Shown here in pieces: positions 10,892 to 21,176 of a stretch of DNA of 64,000 bases. The notes under the pieces are model-generated. The model saw nothing but the letters and a program-made list of their open reading frames with translations. It was not told the origin of the DNA and made no database searches. Location of the stretch: contig QJNS01000268.1 in NCBI GenBank assembly GCA_004154925.1, positions 1 to 64,000 of the forward strand, given 5' to 3'. Position 1 is the stretch's first letter. Every line of letters starts with the position of its first letter. The position numbers and the translations under genes are program-made. Origin of the DNA: Monosporascus cannonballus. Lineage: Eukaryota > Ascomycota > Sordariomycetes > Xylariales.

Positions 10892-11400
10892 TTACGAACC
10901 AGAGCTTATCCTAGTAGAGAGAGCCTTAAAGGCTCCTAGCTTCTGTGCCTTGGTTAAGGAGAACTTTATCCAAATGGCAAACCGTTCTCCTAGCCGATTG
11001 TCCGGTTGTGCGGAGGAGCATTTTGCGTACCAGCAAATATACCTCCGGGTACTACAAGCCTTATTATCAGCCCCGGTCGATTCGCAGTAGCCAACTTTGA
11101 TAGACTTAACAATGGCATCCGCGCGGCCATTGCCTGTCGGGACACGGGATAGTGTGTCCTCCATTTCGAGTTACAGGGGTTTGGTGTTTCGACGCGGATT
11201 TTCATGTCTACGCCGTTGTGAGAACAGGCTGTTGTGCCACATGCATCTTGACCGATTGTTCCGATGGCGCCGCTGTCACACACCTCCTCATATTCACCTC
11301 CGAGATCTGTGGTGCAGGAGCCTTCCCAGATCACCCAGTTGGCGTGCGCGCCGATCGTGAGGCTGGCGATGGTTGCAAATGTAACTGCGTTGAACAGCAC
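10892..11400 (-). CDS. Small secreted Cys-rich protein, candidate intron, no ATG
   Basis: The frame reading from 11400 encodes a signal peptide (hydrophobic VTFATIASLTIGAHA) followed by a mature region opening NWVIWEGSCTTDLGG, with many Cys and a CGTTACSHNG stretch. At AACCCCT|GTAACTC the frame can splice over 41 nt (GTAACT to GACAG, about 11172-11132) into a second frame that continues NGRADAIVKSIKVGYCES and CSTRRYICWYAKC to the stop at 10892. The Cys-rich style persists on both sides, which supports joining; a -1 frameshift is the alternative. The first codons read ACG GTG CTG TTC: no ATG lies in frame upstream, so the start may have been lost (ATG to ACG), lie in another exon, or be non-AUG. 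Possibly an effector-like or defence secreted protein. Family unknown; may be a pseudogene. Confidence 0.5.
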
Positions 11401-11712
11401 CGTTGGTGGTGATGGGTTAGCGGAATCAACGCTTGATCGGATTAGTAAAGGAGGTCCTGGTAGCGAGAACCTGTAGGAGTGGTGTTTTAGTTTTAGCGAA
11501 AGAGGCAGCTGCGGATTGTTCGGAGATTGCTTTCGGGGATGGTATAGCTCTAGTGGGGAGACATAAATTTATAACTTTTGCATCCGACATGGTGCGATCG
11601 GAATCACGCCTCTAGTACTTCCCTGGCGTCACCACTCCTATGGAGTAGAGTATAGATCGTATTACAAAGAGTGATCGCGTCAGTCTTATGCCAATTTACG
11701 GCGCATACAATG
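11401..11712. other. Intergenic between secreted-protein gene and AKR gene
   Basis: Sequence between two minus-strand genes, holding the AKR 3' UTR and the upstream region of the secreted-protein gene. The short open frames here have no protein-like character. Confidence 0.5.
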
Positions 11713-13023
11713 CTACTTTCCAATGGGCTTGGTCTCATCGACGTGGTCGAGAGTGCCGCCCATACCCAGGGTCCATACTTTGCCAGGAATCTTGTTGCCA
11801 TAGAGGAAGCCTGACGGGAACCCGGGATCGAAAGGAACGGCGTTCTCAATCTCCTCGATCTCCTCGTCGGACAGCTTGATCGTGATGGCCCCGATATTCG
11901 CCTTCAAGTGCTCGACGGAGCGGCCGCCGACTATGGGGAACACATAGGGAGCCTTGCTGGTAACGTAGGCCTGGGCAATGCTGGTGATGGCGGTGTTTCT
12001 GCGCTTGGCAATAGCCTCGAGGGCCTTGCTAACCTGGATCTCGCTCCCACCGGGCTCCACGTTGCGACCTTCCTTCTTCTTCTGCTCCAACCGCTCGGTG
12101 GTCCTGAAGTTACCACCGCCCAAGGAACCCCATGGAGCAAGGGCCATGCCTTCCGCGCGGGCCATCGGGATGATCTCGCGTTCGAAATCGCGGGTAACCG
12201 CGTTCCATCTGCCCTGGTAGACGCTGAACTGGCGGAACCCGTGGTTGCGCGCGTACTCGTTGGCCTTGCTGACAACCCACGCAGGGGTGTCACTGATTCC
12301 CAAGTACAGCACCTTCCCGGAGGTGACAAGATGGTTAAGCGACTGCATTACCTCTGGGATGGAGGTGGAGTGATCCCACCAGTGCACGTAGAGCTAATGA
12401 AGTCTAAGCTAACCGCATTTTCGCGACGAGGGGTAGACGAAGTAAGAAACGGCGTACCAGGTCGATGTAGTCAGTCTGCAGCTTTTTCAAGCTAGCTTCA
12501 ACCGAGGCGTGCAGGCTCTTAGAGCCGTTTCCCGTGAAGTTCACCATGATCTCACCGTCGACGTTCCGGCCGGCGTGGCAATTGGTCGTGTACTTTGTAG
12601 CGATAACCATCTGGTCCCGATTGCTGCGCTTCTTCATCCATTCGCCAATCCACGTCTCGGATTGCTCCCTCTGGTAATTATTGGAGGTGTCGATAAAGTT
12701 CCCACCTTGGCCGTAAAAGTAGTCCAGAATATCTTCAGTTATCTTCTGGTCGCAAGAACCCACTGTAACGCCCGTGGTTAGCGTTTGTCACCCCCGAACG
12801 GTGATCAGCCAGCAAAAGCAGCAATGGCGATCATCTGGGTCAGATGTGGCGGGGGGTTAGAGAGGGGAATAGACTAACTGTAGGCTTTCCAGGCGTCGCC
12901 AAAGTTCATGCTGCCCAAGCATAGTGGGCTAACCCAAACCGAAGCAGTGGGAGCGAGTAGGCGATAGCGAGCGAGAGGGGATTTGGCCGGAGGGGCCATC
13001 GGCAGCGCTACCGTGAGTGACAT
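11713..13023 (-). CDS. Aldo/keto reductase, norsolorinic-acid-reductase-like (376 aa)
   Basis: NADPH-dependent aldo/keto reductase of the fungal aryl-alcohol-dehydrogenase / norsolorinic acid reductase (NorA) group, which reduces aromatic aldehydes or ketones in the cytosol. Exons 13023-12879, 12762-12458 and 12393-11713 join in frame across introns of 116 nt (GTTAGT...ACAG, with GCTAAC) and 64 nt (GTACGC...TTAG). The start is the ATG opening MSLTVALPM; a second ATG eight codons on is possible. Visible landmarks: LCLGSMNFGDAW, the DTSNNYQ catalytic Asp/Tyr region, ATKYTT (catalytic Lys), LYVHWWDHST (His), GKVLYLGISDTPAW, FSVYQGRWNA, and a C-terminal cofactor region FPIVGGRSVEHLKANI. The length is close to that of the family. 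No polyketide or other pathway genes flank it, so the aflatoxin-type role of the namesake should not be transferred. Confidence 0.92.
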
Positions 13024-13923
13024 GATGGATGGGACAGGGTAATCGCAGGTACTGGATACGAAGTCTCGGGAAAGCCTAGGAATATAGTGAAGGCTGGGTG
13101 TTGCACTTGGGAAACGCGCCAGTCGGAACAGGATATTGAAGGTTGGGCAGCAGAGGGTGCAAGATGCAGGATGCAATAGTAAGTTGGAGGAGGAACCGGT
13201 ACGACTTATAAAGCAATACATTTACTATGTAGCTTGCACTATATTCTACGGGGGCAGCTAGGAGAAAGTAGGGTTGCAATGGAGTGTACGAATCCCTACC
13301 GCTGTTTGTAATGTCCGGTAGGTGATTAAATAAAGCCGAAAAGAGAATACCCCCCCTGCGGCGCTGCTGCTTGAAGTATCATGCAGTTCCCGATGAAGCT
13401 CTAAGAATCTGAGTGGTCCGAGTTCTGCTTGTTTCCGAGCGAAGATACCGGAAGTCACTGATATAGTCTAAGTCCGATGTTATGTCTTATGGCCTAACTA
13501 TCGCCAACGCTACCTGGGGCTGTTGCTTATGCCATTCAGCAAAGAATTTCTTCGGAACATATGCTGCCGTTTAAGTGTTGTCCTAGGCCAATAGCTTGCA
13601 TCTTGACAATTGCAGCTGCCAATGGACGAGTGGAGAGTGATCCAGGCAGTGATTAGCCCTCATTCGAGAAAACTTCAGATCCGGAAAAGGATCGCGTCAC
13701 AGAAAAGGGCCCCCCTATCAGCTTCAGGGATCATCCAGAACAAGGTTGTTCCTTTCCGAAGCCCTATATCAGTAGATCTCCCACAACAAGTCGGATCACC
13801 GTTTCCTAGCTTCCTACAAGTCAATATACCCTCAAGAGCTGTATATCTTCTCCCTAGTAAGTGTGACAGATAGACAACAGCAGAGGGAGATACAACTACA
13901 GGACTTTATCTGGGACAAGGGGG
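13024..13923. other. AKR upstream region and unassigned sequence
   Basis: The first few hundred bases upstream of the AKR start are pyrimidine-rich on the minus strand, as in fungal promoters/5' UTRs. From about 13600 there is degraded plus-strand coding-like sequence leading into the Walker-A-like relic at 13924. No intact gene was found. Confidence 0.45.
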
Positions 13924-14061
13924 GTCATCTTGATATTGCTGTGCGGTAAACAAGGTGTTGGGAGGACGCCATTGGCAGATACAGTTGCTGAGTCAATTGG
14001 GCGATTTCCTCTCGCTATAGATCATATTACCAGGGCACTCACAGACTTCTGTCAAGGATAG
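13924..14061 (+). pseudogene. Relic with Walker-A-like motif (possible AAA+ ATPase fragment)
   Basis: A 45-codon open stretch reads ILILLCGKQGVGRTPLADT and continues AESIGRFPLAI before a TAG. The layout (hydrophobic strand, G-x4-G-R/K-T, then a helix) resembles the P-loop of the fungal AAA+ ATPases that normally read LLHGPPGVGKT; here the key Lys is Arg. Just upstream, another frame reads REIQLQDFIWDKG, similar to the segment before the P-loop in that family. I interpret it as the remains of a dead gene; a chance resemblance is possible. Confidence 0.3.
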
Positions 14062-14421
14062 GTAAAATAACTGTTAATTCCCATACTTTCCGAGGAGCAG
14101 AGGGGCCTGGCGAACTACGTAAATTAGATACACAGAGGTGTTTGCCATCTAGGTTCCCCTATTCTAACCTCCATTCGAACAACTCCAGGGACATCTGCAA
14201 TGATATAATATGCTTATCAAATGGTTCACACATGCTCTAGTAATAACACGAAACGCCAGTCAGTATGCTTAGAACCCTCCGCTATGCGATACAAACCCTT
14301 AATGCCGACCATAATCCATGTGCAATGCAAACCGTAATTGCCAATAATAATCCACATGCGCCGATCCTATAAAGTCTAATATTCTCCTGTCGCGCCGAAG
14401 GTACCAAGTTTTCCGTAAAGA

Positions 14422-15309
14422 TCAATGGCGTATGGACCGCAGTTGGGTGTAACTGCTATGCATACGGATCTGTTGGCCGATGGTGAACTTTTGGCCATCG
14501 TAGCATGTGTCATCAGCGTAGTCCATGTAGTTATCAGCGTTGTCGACGCCCCTCCGACCCGGACATGAGTTCTGCGGAGTTGCGGGGCAGCCGAAGACGG
14601 GCATGGACTGGCGGGGCGTATCGTCGACCCTGTCGCCGGCTCCGTCGCAGTCGCCGTCGCCCCAGGGATGGAGCAGGCCCAGCCAGTGCCCGGTCTCGTG
14701 CACGGCGGTGAAGCCGACGTTATAGCGGTTCCTATCGCCGCCCGGCATGGTTCCCGCGGCGATGTGGCACCCGTCCCGCCACAGCTCCTCGGCCGGGTAG
14801 TTTGCCTGGGGCAAGGTGCAGACGCCGTTTAGCCCGTCCCCCAAGCTGGTGTAGAGCCAGATGTTCAGCTCGCTGTAGCCGCCCTTGCGGGTCGCTTTGA
14901 GGTAGTCTAAGCGATACCGATCCGCCTCCGGATCTCTGAAGAACGAAGTGTTGAAATTTGCGAGTCTGCTATCCGTGACCCGGTCCATGGTTAGCAGTGT
15001 GAATTGTATGCCGTAAGGTCCATACGCCTGGTTCATCACGTCGAACTGGGCTCTCAGACTCTCGGTGGTTATAGACTCCGAATCGGCATCGGGGTCGAGA
15101 ACACCGTGTAGGTGGATGGGGATGTTGATGGTCTGTTGCTGAATCCATATTGAAGGTCGCGAGGCTATCTCAAACGCTCGTAATGAGTCTAGGTCCTTGG
15201 ATGTTTGTTCAGAAGGCGTTCCGATGCCACACCAGGACTGAGGACCAGTAGAATCAGCCAGGCTTAAAGGTGCGAGACCTATAGTGATGAGGATGTGCTT
15301 TATCTGCAT
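14422..15309 (-). CDS. Secreted zinc metalloprotease, M43/MEP1-like (295 aa)
   Basis: Single-exon extracellular metalloendopeptidase of the M43 (cytophagalysin/pappalysin) type that is common in ascomycetes. The ATG start is followed by a signal peptide (HILITIGLAPLSLA), then a short pro-like region. The zinc site HETGHWLGLLH (residues 204-214, HExxHxxGxxH) has its three His and catalytic Glu intact, and a Met-turn YMDY follows at 261-264. Cys residues around CDGAGDRVDDTP, FGCPATPQNSCPG and DDTCYDG fit the disulphide pattern of the family. It probably degrades host or environmental protein; some relatives are virulence-associated, but nothing here shows that. It stands alone on the minus strand with about 800 bp of upstream non-coding sequence. 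No lesion is seen. Confidence 0.92.
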   Translation of the reverse strand: MQIKHILITIGLAPLSLADSTGPQSWCGIGTPSEQTSKDLDSLRAFEIASRPSIWIQQQTINIPIHLHGVLDPDADSESITTESLRAQFDVMNQAYGPYGIQFTLLTMDRVTDSRLANFNTSFFRDPEADRYRLDYLKATRKGGYSELNIWLYTSLGDGLNGVCTLPQANYPAEELWRDGCHIAAGTMPGGDRNRYNVGFTAVHETGHWLGLLHPWGDGDCDGAGDRVDDTPRQSMPVFGCPATPQNSCPGRRGVDNADNYMDYADDTCYDGQKFTIGQQIRMHSSYTQLRSIRH

Positions 15310-16962
15310 TTTTGATAGAGACGAGAAATAATGAATGCTGTTTGAGTAAGGAAAGAGCGCCTTTTAACCTGACTCTGTTTTGAGAGACAAAGCGTGGTGC
15401 TGCCCGAGTTCAGCTCCCAAGGCACTGATCGTCAAAGAGTCTTTATACATAATGCAGCTATAGCTCCGCATTGTTGCGAGCCGGGGCAGCCAATCCTTAA
15501 CAACTAAGGTTACGGCGGAGAGGCATCGTGCTCTTTGCTCACAACGACCGCTAATGCCAAGTCGGGCTGTGGAAGTCAACTAGAACCTCGTCCAATCAAT
15601 TCATACCTCGCTCAGCCCAAGACAGTGAGGCGAGACGCGTCTGGTGCGCCTCCGGATTGGTTCTCTGCCGCGGAGCCGCGCAGTCTCATGTATTTTGGGT
15701 CAGCGTATGTCACTGGCCGTTTGCCAAGGCCCCATCGAATCTGAAGGCGCTTCCGAAGCCTCTGTGGATCACGAGGCCAATTGACCCGAAACCGTGGCAA
15801 TCCCTTATGATTGGGAAACAAGAGGAAGGTTCAGTTAGAGTTGCGGGGGCATCTGGTAGTTTCTCACAAGCCTCTCTAATTGTATATTGCTGCGGATTTA
15901 ATGATTCCTGAAGAAAGCCTCATCGGATTAGGTCCTTATCGTGAGACAGGCCGGCATTTTGGGTGTGCTAAAGGTGTACCCATGTCAGCTGCATACACCT
16001 GAATGAACTAAGGTGTTAATGCGTCTCCACCAATGATCTAATAATTATCCCGTCGATATGAAACCCAAAGCGCCGGGACGCTCTAGGAGATAGATGACCG
16101 CGCTCCGTCACAAAGTGACAACTTCGCTTCATTTTTAATTGTCAGGGTCCCTCTGGAGTTCCTTCGTTGCCGTGTTTCCTTCCGTAAACGCCGGTATGGA
16201 GCTGACTAGTGACTTGAATCCTGGTCACAGTGTGTTGTTTTGACGATTTCCAGGTGGAGACCAGTGACCCCCGACCCCTGAATCATTCATTATATCCCAC
16301 TGTACCCATAGAAATGAATACTCATCCACATACACAAGATAGCTACCAACGACCACACAGGGTTGATGGATGCATGCCGACTCGAGATCCGTATAAAATC
16401 TATGCTACTTTTTCGATGCGCTCAAATTAACGTTGCTTACTGCAACACTTGGCGACTCCTCGCTAAGCCGTGGGGACGGCTTTATGTACCTCAAGGCATC
16501 ACATACGAATAGCCAGGTTATGATCCGGGTAGTAATGCCTCTAAATATACGCATAATCAGTCTTATGATGGTAGGGGCGAATGTGTTACGGTGATGATGT
16601 TTATTATTTCTGAACATACAACGTCAGCATATGCAGGCCGATTATGAGACCCTGACATCACATACTGAAGCATATGACTGAAGAAGGTGTATTAACAGGT
16701 TGCTTGACCTCTAGAAGGTCCTAGATAGAAGGTGAGGGTAGCGAACCCTCCTTTTATCCACGTAAATACAGCTGTAGCTAAGAGGAAAAGATACCAGGGG
16801 TGCATAAAGTAACCTCCTTTCAGTAGGTGATCAAACTAAGCCAAGGCTTAGTTATTTGATCGACTTCAGCTAGGTATGACAATACAGCCATAGCGGCATT
16901 CGAATTCGACACATATGTTTATCAAGCAGGTAATTTGAGAATGCTTTCCATGATGCTACGCC
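15310..16962. other. 1.65 kb without a recognisable gene
   Basis: Starts with the metalloprotease promoter. Open frames at 15535-15744, 15612-15821 and 15657-15911 overlap on both strands and have no protein-like features. A perfect-arm hairpin lies at 16829-16861. No tRNA, LTR pair or other element was recognised. Confidence 0.45.
16829..16861. repeat. 33-bp imperfect palindrome
   Basis: GATCAAACTAAGCC is followed by its near inverse GGCTTAGTTATTTGATC across an AA spacer, able to form a hairpin with about 14 paired bases. It lies downstream of the kinase pseudogene and may be a remnant of a small element or a terminator-like structure. Confidence 0.5.
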
Positions 16963-19594
16963 CTATCCTCTCCTCACTGAGAATTCGTACATCCATATCG
17001 GGCAATTGCTCGTTTGAAAAGCCTCAATCATTGGCTGGTACAGCTTCTCCGCTTCATCATATGTACCAGTAAACAGCGCGTCATCTCGGATAGGAAACAA
17101 CAAACCACGTAGCACTTCAGCCAGACCCTTGAGGCCCTCCAACTCTTGCGGGAACTCGATAAGGATGCCCCGGAATGCATTCTTATCCATATGCCCTCTC
17201 TTGATATTCGCTATCTGGGTATAGCTTCCGCGGTACCAGTCCCGAAGTTGGCTTGCCTTCGGCAGAGTCTCGTCCCTGCCCTGGACAATAACCCACAGGA
17301 ACACGTAAAAAAAGGACTCCAGGTGTCACAGTTAAGCTGATCAGAAGATAAGGTAACATAGAGTATGGGGAAGTGGTAATTGTCTAACTAGAATTGAGCT
17401 CTAGGGAGCGGTGGCTAGGAAGCTCTCTATATACTGTGGGCGCGCCGGAATAAGGTTCTTCCGGGGTGCTGGGAGCTTGATGACTAACATAGATACCCCT
17501 ATTCCACGACACCCGATCATGACGATAGGTATGTGGCCTGCCTTCCAGGTCCTCTATGGCCATGAACTCCATGGTGCCAGTTCGATGTCTCGCGCCGGTC
17601 GGCCCTCCGTTAAGCTCCTTCCCCAAATCCAAGTCGATGAACATCCCTCTCGGGTCTCCTTCTCGCTGTACATCTGTGATGATAATATTGTGCTCCGAGA
17701 TGTCGCGATGGAGTATCTTTCCGTCCATGTAAAGGAATCGGTGTACCTTGACGAAGTCGCGGCAGGCCTCGAGAAACTCCTCGATAGAAATGAACTTACG
17801 GAGAAGTCGTCCTGGAAGGAAGGTGACTAAGCAAGAGAGTATCCGATTCTCGAACGATCCATCATCCTGCCCTTCCGGAGCCGTAATGCTGTTCGCGCTC
17901 GGATTCTCGTCCACACAAGTGCTGAAACCGGCACCATCCACTACTTATACAGCGGCTAGATCTGTGGCACTTGAACACGTACGGCTCCCCGATTTTAACC
18001 GCTTCGGTAGACGCGTCATCACTTTTCTACCTCTCTTCGCTTCTATCCCGACGATGACGTACTGAGAGGAGTCAGGCTAATTCCGAACGCATTTACGAGC
18101 ATGCTGCTCTACCTTAAGCGGCTCTAGCTAATAGAGTCTCGCGAGGCCGATCTGAACTTTTGGGGCTTCCTGAATTCCAGCCCCTTCCGCATATCGGCGA
18201 TGGACTCCAGATCTTGGTGACTGATTAACTTTGCGACGCCCCATACGCTCCTTTCTTTTGCCCACTTTAAGAGTTTACCTTCGGCTCGTCTCTTGTCCGA
18301 CCGCCATGCAAATATGACGACGTACTCCCACCGTTCAGACTCGCGCTTTTTCGCGCGGTAGCAGGTGGTCCCTTTGCAAACGATGGTCCGCTGAAACGTG
18401 ATTGGCTTGTCTTCCAGATAAAGTCGCTCCTCCTCTCTGCCCTCCTCGTCCAACACAATAGATTTGCCCTCCTCACCTTCTTTAATGTATGTGTTCACGC
18501 CTAGCTCTTCATCACTCATCCTAGTATAGCCGAACATGATCTTGATAAACCGACGCGGGTCATTGTGAATGTCGAAATTCTCGCTAGCGTATGGCCCTGA
18601 TCTGTCCAACACCCAAAGTTCCATAGTAGATCCGCGAATAATGAAGCCATGGAGGAATCGTCTCGTGGCTTGCGCAGCGAACACTTCTCTAGCGTGTCCA
18701 CTGAACCAGAGTAATTCCTTCGTGTATTCGCCCCTTATTTCGCTCTTCTTAAGCTCTCCGGTCACACGTATGTCTGCCCAGTTGTATTTTCCGTTATGTT
18801 TGGGCGCATCTGGAGAGGCCAGGAAGAGATCTGGCTCGCGCTTGCAGTCGGAGCCGGCCAGCGGCAGATCCGGGGACTCGCAGAATAACCCGCATCCTCC
18901 GCGGAGGAAATTGATCTGAAATGCTCGAAACCACTCCAGAAAAGCGGTTTGAGACGGGACCGCTGGGTATTCTGTCCAACGACCACCTCGCACCTGAGGA
19001 TTTACCCGTTGGACAGTATGCTCTGCCTCAGCCGACCACTGTTTCCCTTCAAAGTATTTCTTGTAAAAGCCTCCAGTATCCCTGTATACGCACTTGTTGA
19101 CCTCTTGGAGTATGCGTTCGTCAATGTCGTCATGCGTCTGTTCGTTGGCTCGCTGGGAGGAAGAGGTCGACTTGAGAGGTGTATCGAGGGGTAGTTGGTC
19201 GACCAGGGTTGGGGGTGTCGACTTGCACCTGGAAAGTAGCGCAAAAAGATCAGCGCAAATATCGCTGTCCGACGCCTGTGCATCGACGTGTACGAGGAGA
19301 GGAATGAGGGATTCGGCATCGAAATGAGGCGACTCTATACGGACTGCCAGTGGAAGCAGGTCTCGGGACAGCGATCCGTTGCCACTGCGGGAAGGAAGGC
19401 TGCGAGCTAACGGAGTCGATCGCAAAGGGAGGATAAGGTCGAGGACAAGATCTATGACCTCTAAACGGAATAAGCCGGCGCCCGTTCAAGTTCTTTCGAA
19501 TGATCATACCTGAGTTCTTTACCAGCTCGCTGATCCATAATTCAGGATCTTGGTTCGTAGAAATGCCCAACTCGCCGCATCTTGACCTAAGCAA
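16963..19594 (-). pseudogene. FunK1-type fungal protein kinase, disrupted
   Basis: The N-terminal half (about 19594-18124, with a 49-nt intron at 19509-19461) matches the fungal-specific kinase family: CKREPDLFLASPD, HGFIIRGSTMELWV, TTCYRAKKRESERWEYVV, AWRSDKRRAEG. The catalytic half (17941-17514) has KILHRDISEHNIII (catalytic loop), FIDLDLGKE in place of DFG, and GTMEFMAIEDLEG. The final part (17323-16963) continues ESFFYVFLWVIVQGRDE. Lesions: in-frame TAGs at 18124 and 18109, a TAG at 18027 in the shifted frame, at least two frameshifts in the linker, and a 188-bp element (17324-17511) inserted exactly between RHDL and ESFF. Removing that element restores the reading frame. No ATG is found at the 5' end. 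The stops look like CAG-to-TAG changes. An unusual intron could bypass the linker stops, but translated linker segments remain protein-like. Confidence 0.8.
17324..17511 (-). mobile_element. 188-bp miniature element inserted in the kinase (copy 1)
   Basis: Read on the minus strand it begins TGTCGTGGAATAG and ends AACTGTGACA, giving short terminal inverted repeats TGTC/GACA (GGTGTC/GACACC if flanks are included). It splits the kinase codons for RHDL|ESFF, and uninterrupted sequence reads through perfectly without it. A diverged copy of the same length and orientation lies at 59769-59955. No coding capacity is evident. A CTTAAC branch-like site lies about 17 nt before an AG at its 3' side, so an introner-like element is an alternative to a MITE. 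Confidence 0.8.
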
Positions 19595-19637
19595 GAGGCG
19601 AGACTGGTCTAGTCGCGTTCCGATAGGTTAATTCGCG

Positions 19638-19841
19638 ATGATGTCTGCATCGGAGGGAGCTAACACGGCCGAGGAGGCAGAAGTAGGTTTCCAGATTGAC
19701 GATATATACAAAGTGAAGGGACAGACGGAATACGCCTTGAAGATTGTTCTGGAGAATTGCGCCAGGCTTGGTAAGCTGGGTCCAGGGATTAGGGCGGCGC
19801 TAAAACTAACCAGTTTGTTCTTATTAGCCCTCGATGCTTAA
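19638..19841 (+). CDS. Possible 5' fragment of a truncated gene (67 aa)
   Basis: An ATG-started frame of mixed amphipathic composition (FQIDDIYKVKGQTEYALKI, ENCARLGKLGPGIRAAL) ends at the border with the AT-rich block. It has balanced codon use unlike the block that follows. It could be the start of a gene cut off by transposon insertion, or antisense to the missing 5' end of the kinase. I do not recognise it. Confidence 0.3.
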   Translation: MMSASEGANTAEEAEVGFQIDDIYKVKGQTEYALKIVLENCARLGKLGPGIRAALKLTSLFLLALDA

Positions 19842-20666
19842 GGACTAGAATTTTTTTTGTACACAAATATGTTCGAATTTAATAAATATGGTGATTTTTG
19901 TAAAAAAAAAAATCTTTAAAGGACGTAATTGAAACATTAATAATTATTAAATTTAACATCGTAAATTTTAAATTTTTTTTTCACAGTTTCTATTTTTAAT
20001 ATATAATTTTGTACTATTTATACGTAACTTTTTTATATAGTTAGCACTTCTTTTTTTGATTATTAAGCAGTGCTAAAATTCATCGCGAAAGCTTTACGAT
20101 TTGCAAAGCTTAAATTATATACAAATAAGTATTTATAAAACTGTTATATTATTATATAATTGATTAATATAAATATATTATAAATATTAAAGTAACATAT
20201 TATATCTTTTATATTTAGTTTAATAAATCCTAAATAGCTTGTTTACTTTGAAATACTTTCTTTAAATAGATCTAATAAAACATTATAAAATTAAAAAAGA
20301 TGCATTAATTTTTGACACTTCGTACTATAATAAAAACGTATTTAAACGTTGAAATAAATTATGACTAATTATTTATAGTTTACTATAATTAAAATACGTT
20401 TACGGATGTAATAAGAGTATATTTGCCTTATAACTTAAGATATATAGCATAATTAATCTACGAATATAGTATTTGTAATATATAATTCTATACAGCGGTG
20501 AAATAATCCGCTATATCTGTTTAAAACGGTAGCTTAGTAGTCTTACGAAATTAATAATCCCTATACAAAATTATTAATAGCCTTTATGTAATAAAAAAAA
20601 AACCTCTTCACATCAGAGTTGTATAAAGCGTTAAAAGTCAATTCAATAAGTAATCTTACAATTTAT
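19842..20666. other. AT-rich, RIP-like degraded sequence, unassigned
   Basis: Composition changes abruptly at about 19850 to extremely AT-rich DNA with TpA-rich words and no open frame over 60 codons. Probably ancient transposon sequence; no family can be assigned by eye. Confidence 0.6.
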
Positions 20667-20963
20667 TGTGACGGCTAGGCGGTTTAACCAACTATTAAGT
20701 CTTGGTTGTACGGGTTTATATTGGCAGAAATATCGTGGGATTTTGAGTAATAAATATAGTAATTAGTTGCGTTTCGTAATATCAAGAGCGTTTTGAATAA
20801 CGAATTGTTATTATAAGCTGCTGTTATCTAAATTATGGAAATAACCAGCATATATATTTGTTTTGGTGTAAAGTACTTAAAGAGCTTACTGTTTTAAGTC
20901 TTTTAAGCTTTTTAATTTTTTTCGCGTAGTTTAACAGGCTTAAAATATTGAAGTGGGGCGAAG

Positions 20964-21176
20964 TGTTACACCCATGATCAGGCTCGGCTGATTAGAAAGC
21001 CCGGGCCTCGTATGTATATTAAGAAGTTCTTTTTCGCCATGAGTTCAACCCCTAGACATCACCAGCTACCATCACCACTCAGCATGTTTTCTGTCATTTC
21101 AGTTATCGAGGTTCAACACCAGCAATACAATCGGATTGAGTTCTTCATTTCGACAATCCCATTTCGTATCGTGACA
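20964..21176 (+). mobile_element. 213-bp LTR with polypurine tract, second family (copy A)
   Basis: Runs from TGTTACACCCATGATCAG to ATCGTGACA, with TG...CA ends. It is preceded by the purine tract GAAGTGGGGCGAAG, which is also present before copy B at 23467, so the repeated unit is PPT plus LTR: the 3' end of a retroelement. No 5-bp duplication flanks it. The sequence following it (to about 21245) is GC-richer than E0, suggesting a captured fragment. Confidence 0.65.

Noticed and set aside
11908..12495. 195-codon plus-strand frame
   Set aside because: Shadow of the aldo/keto reductase, which has full family motifs and introns on minus.
15535..15911. Three overlapping short frames on both strands
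   Set aside because: No start context, motif or codon signature; mutually overlapping.
17411..17830. 139-codon plus-strand frame
   Set aside because: Antisense to kinase catalytic-loop coding sequence and runs into the inserted element.
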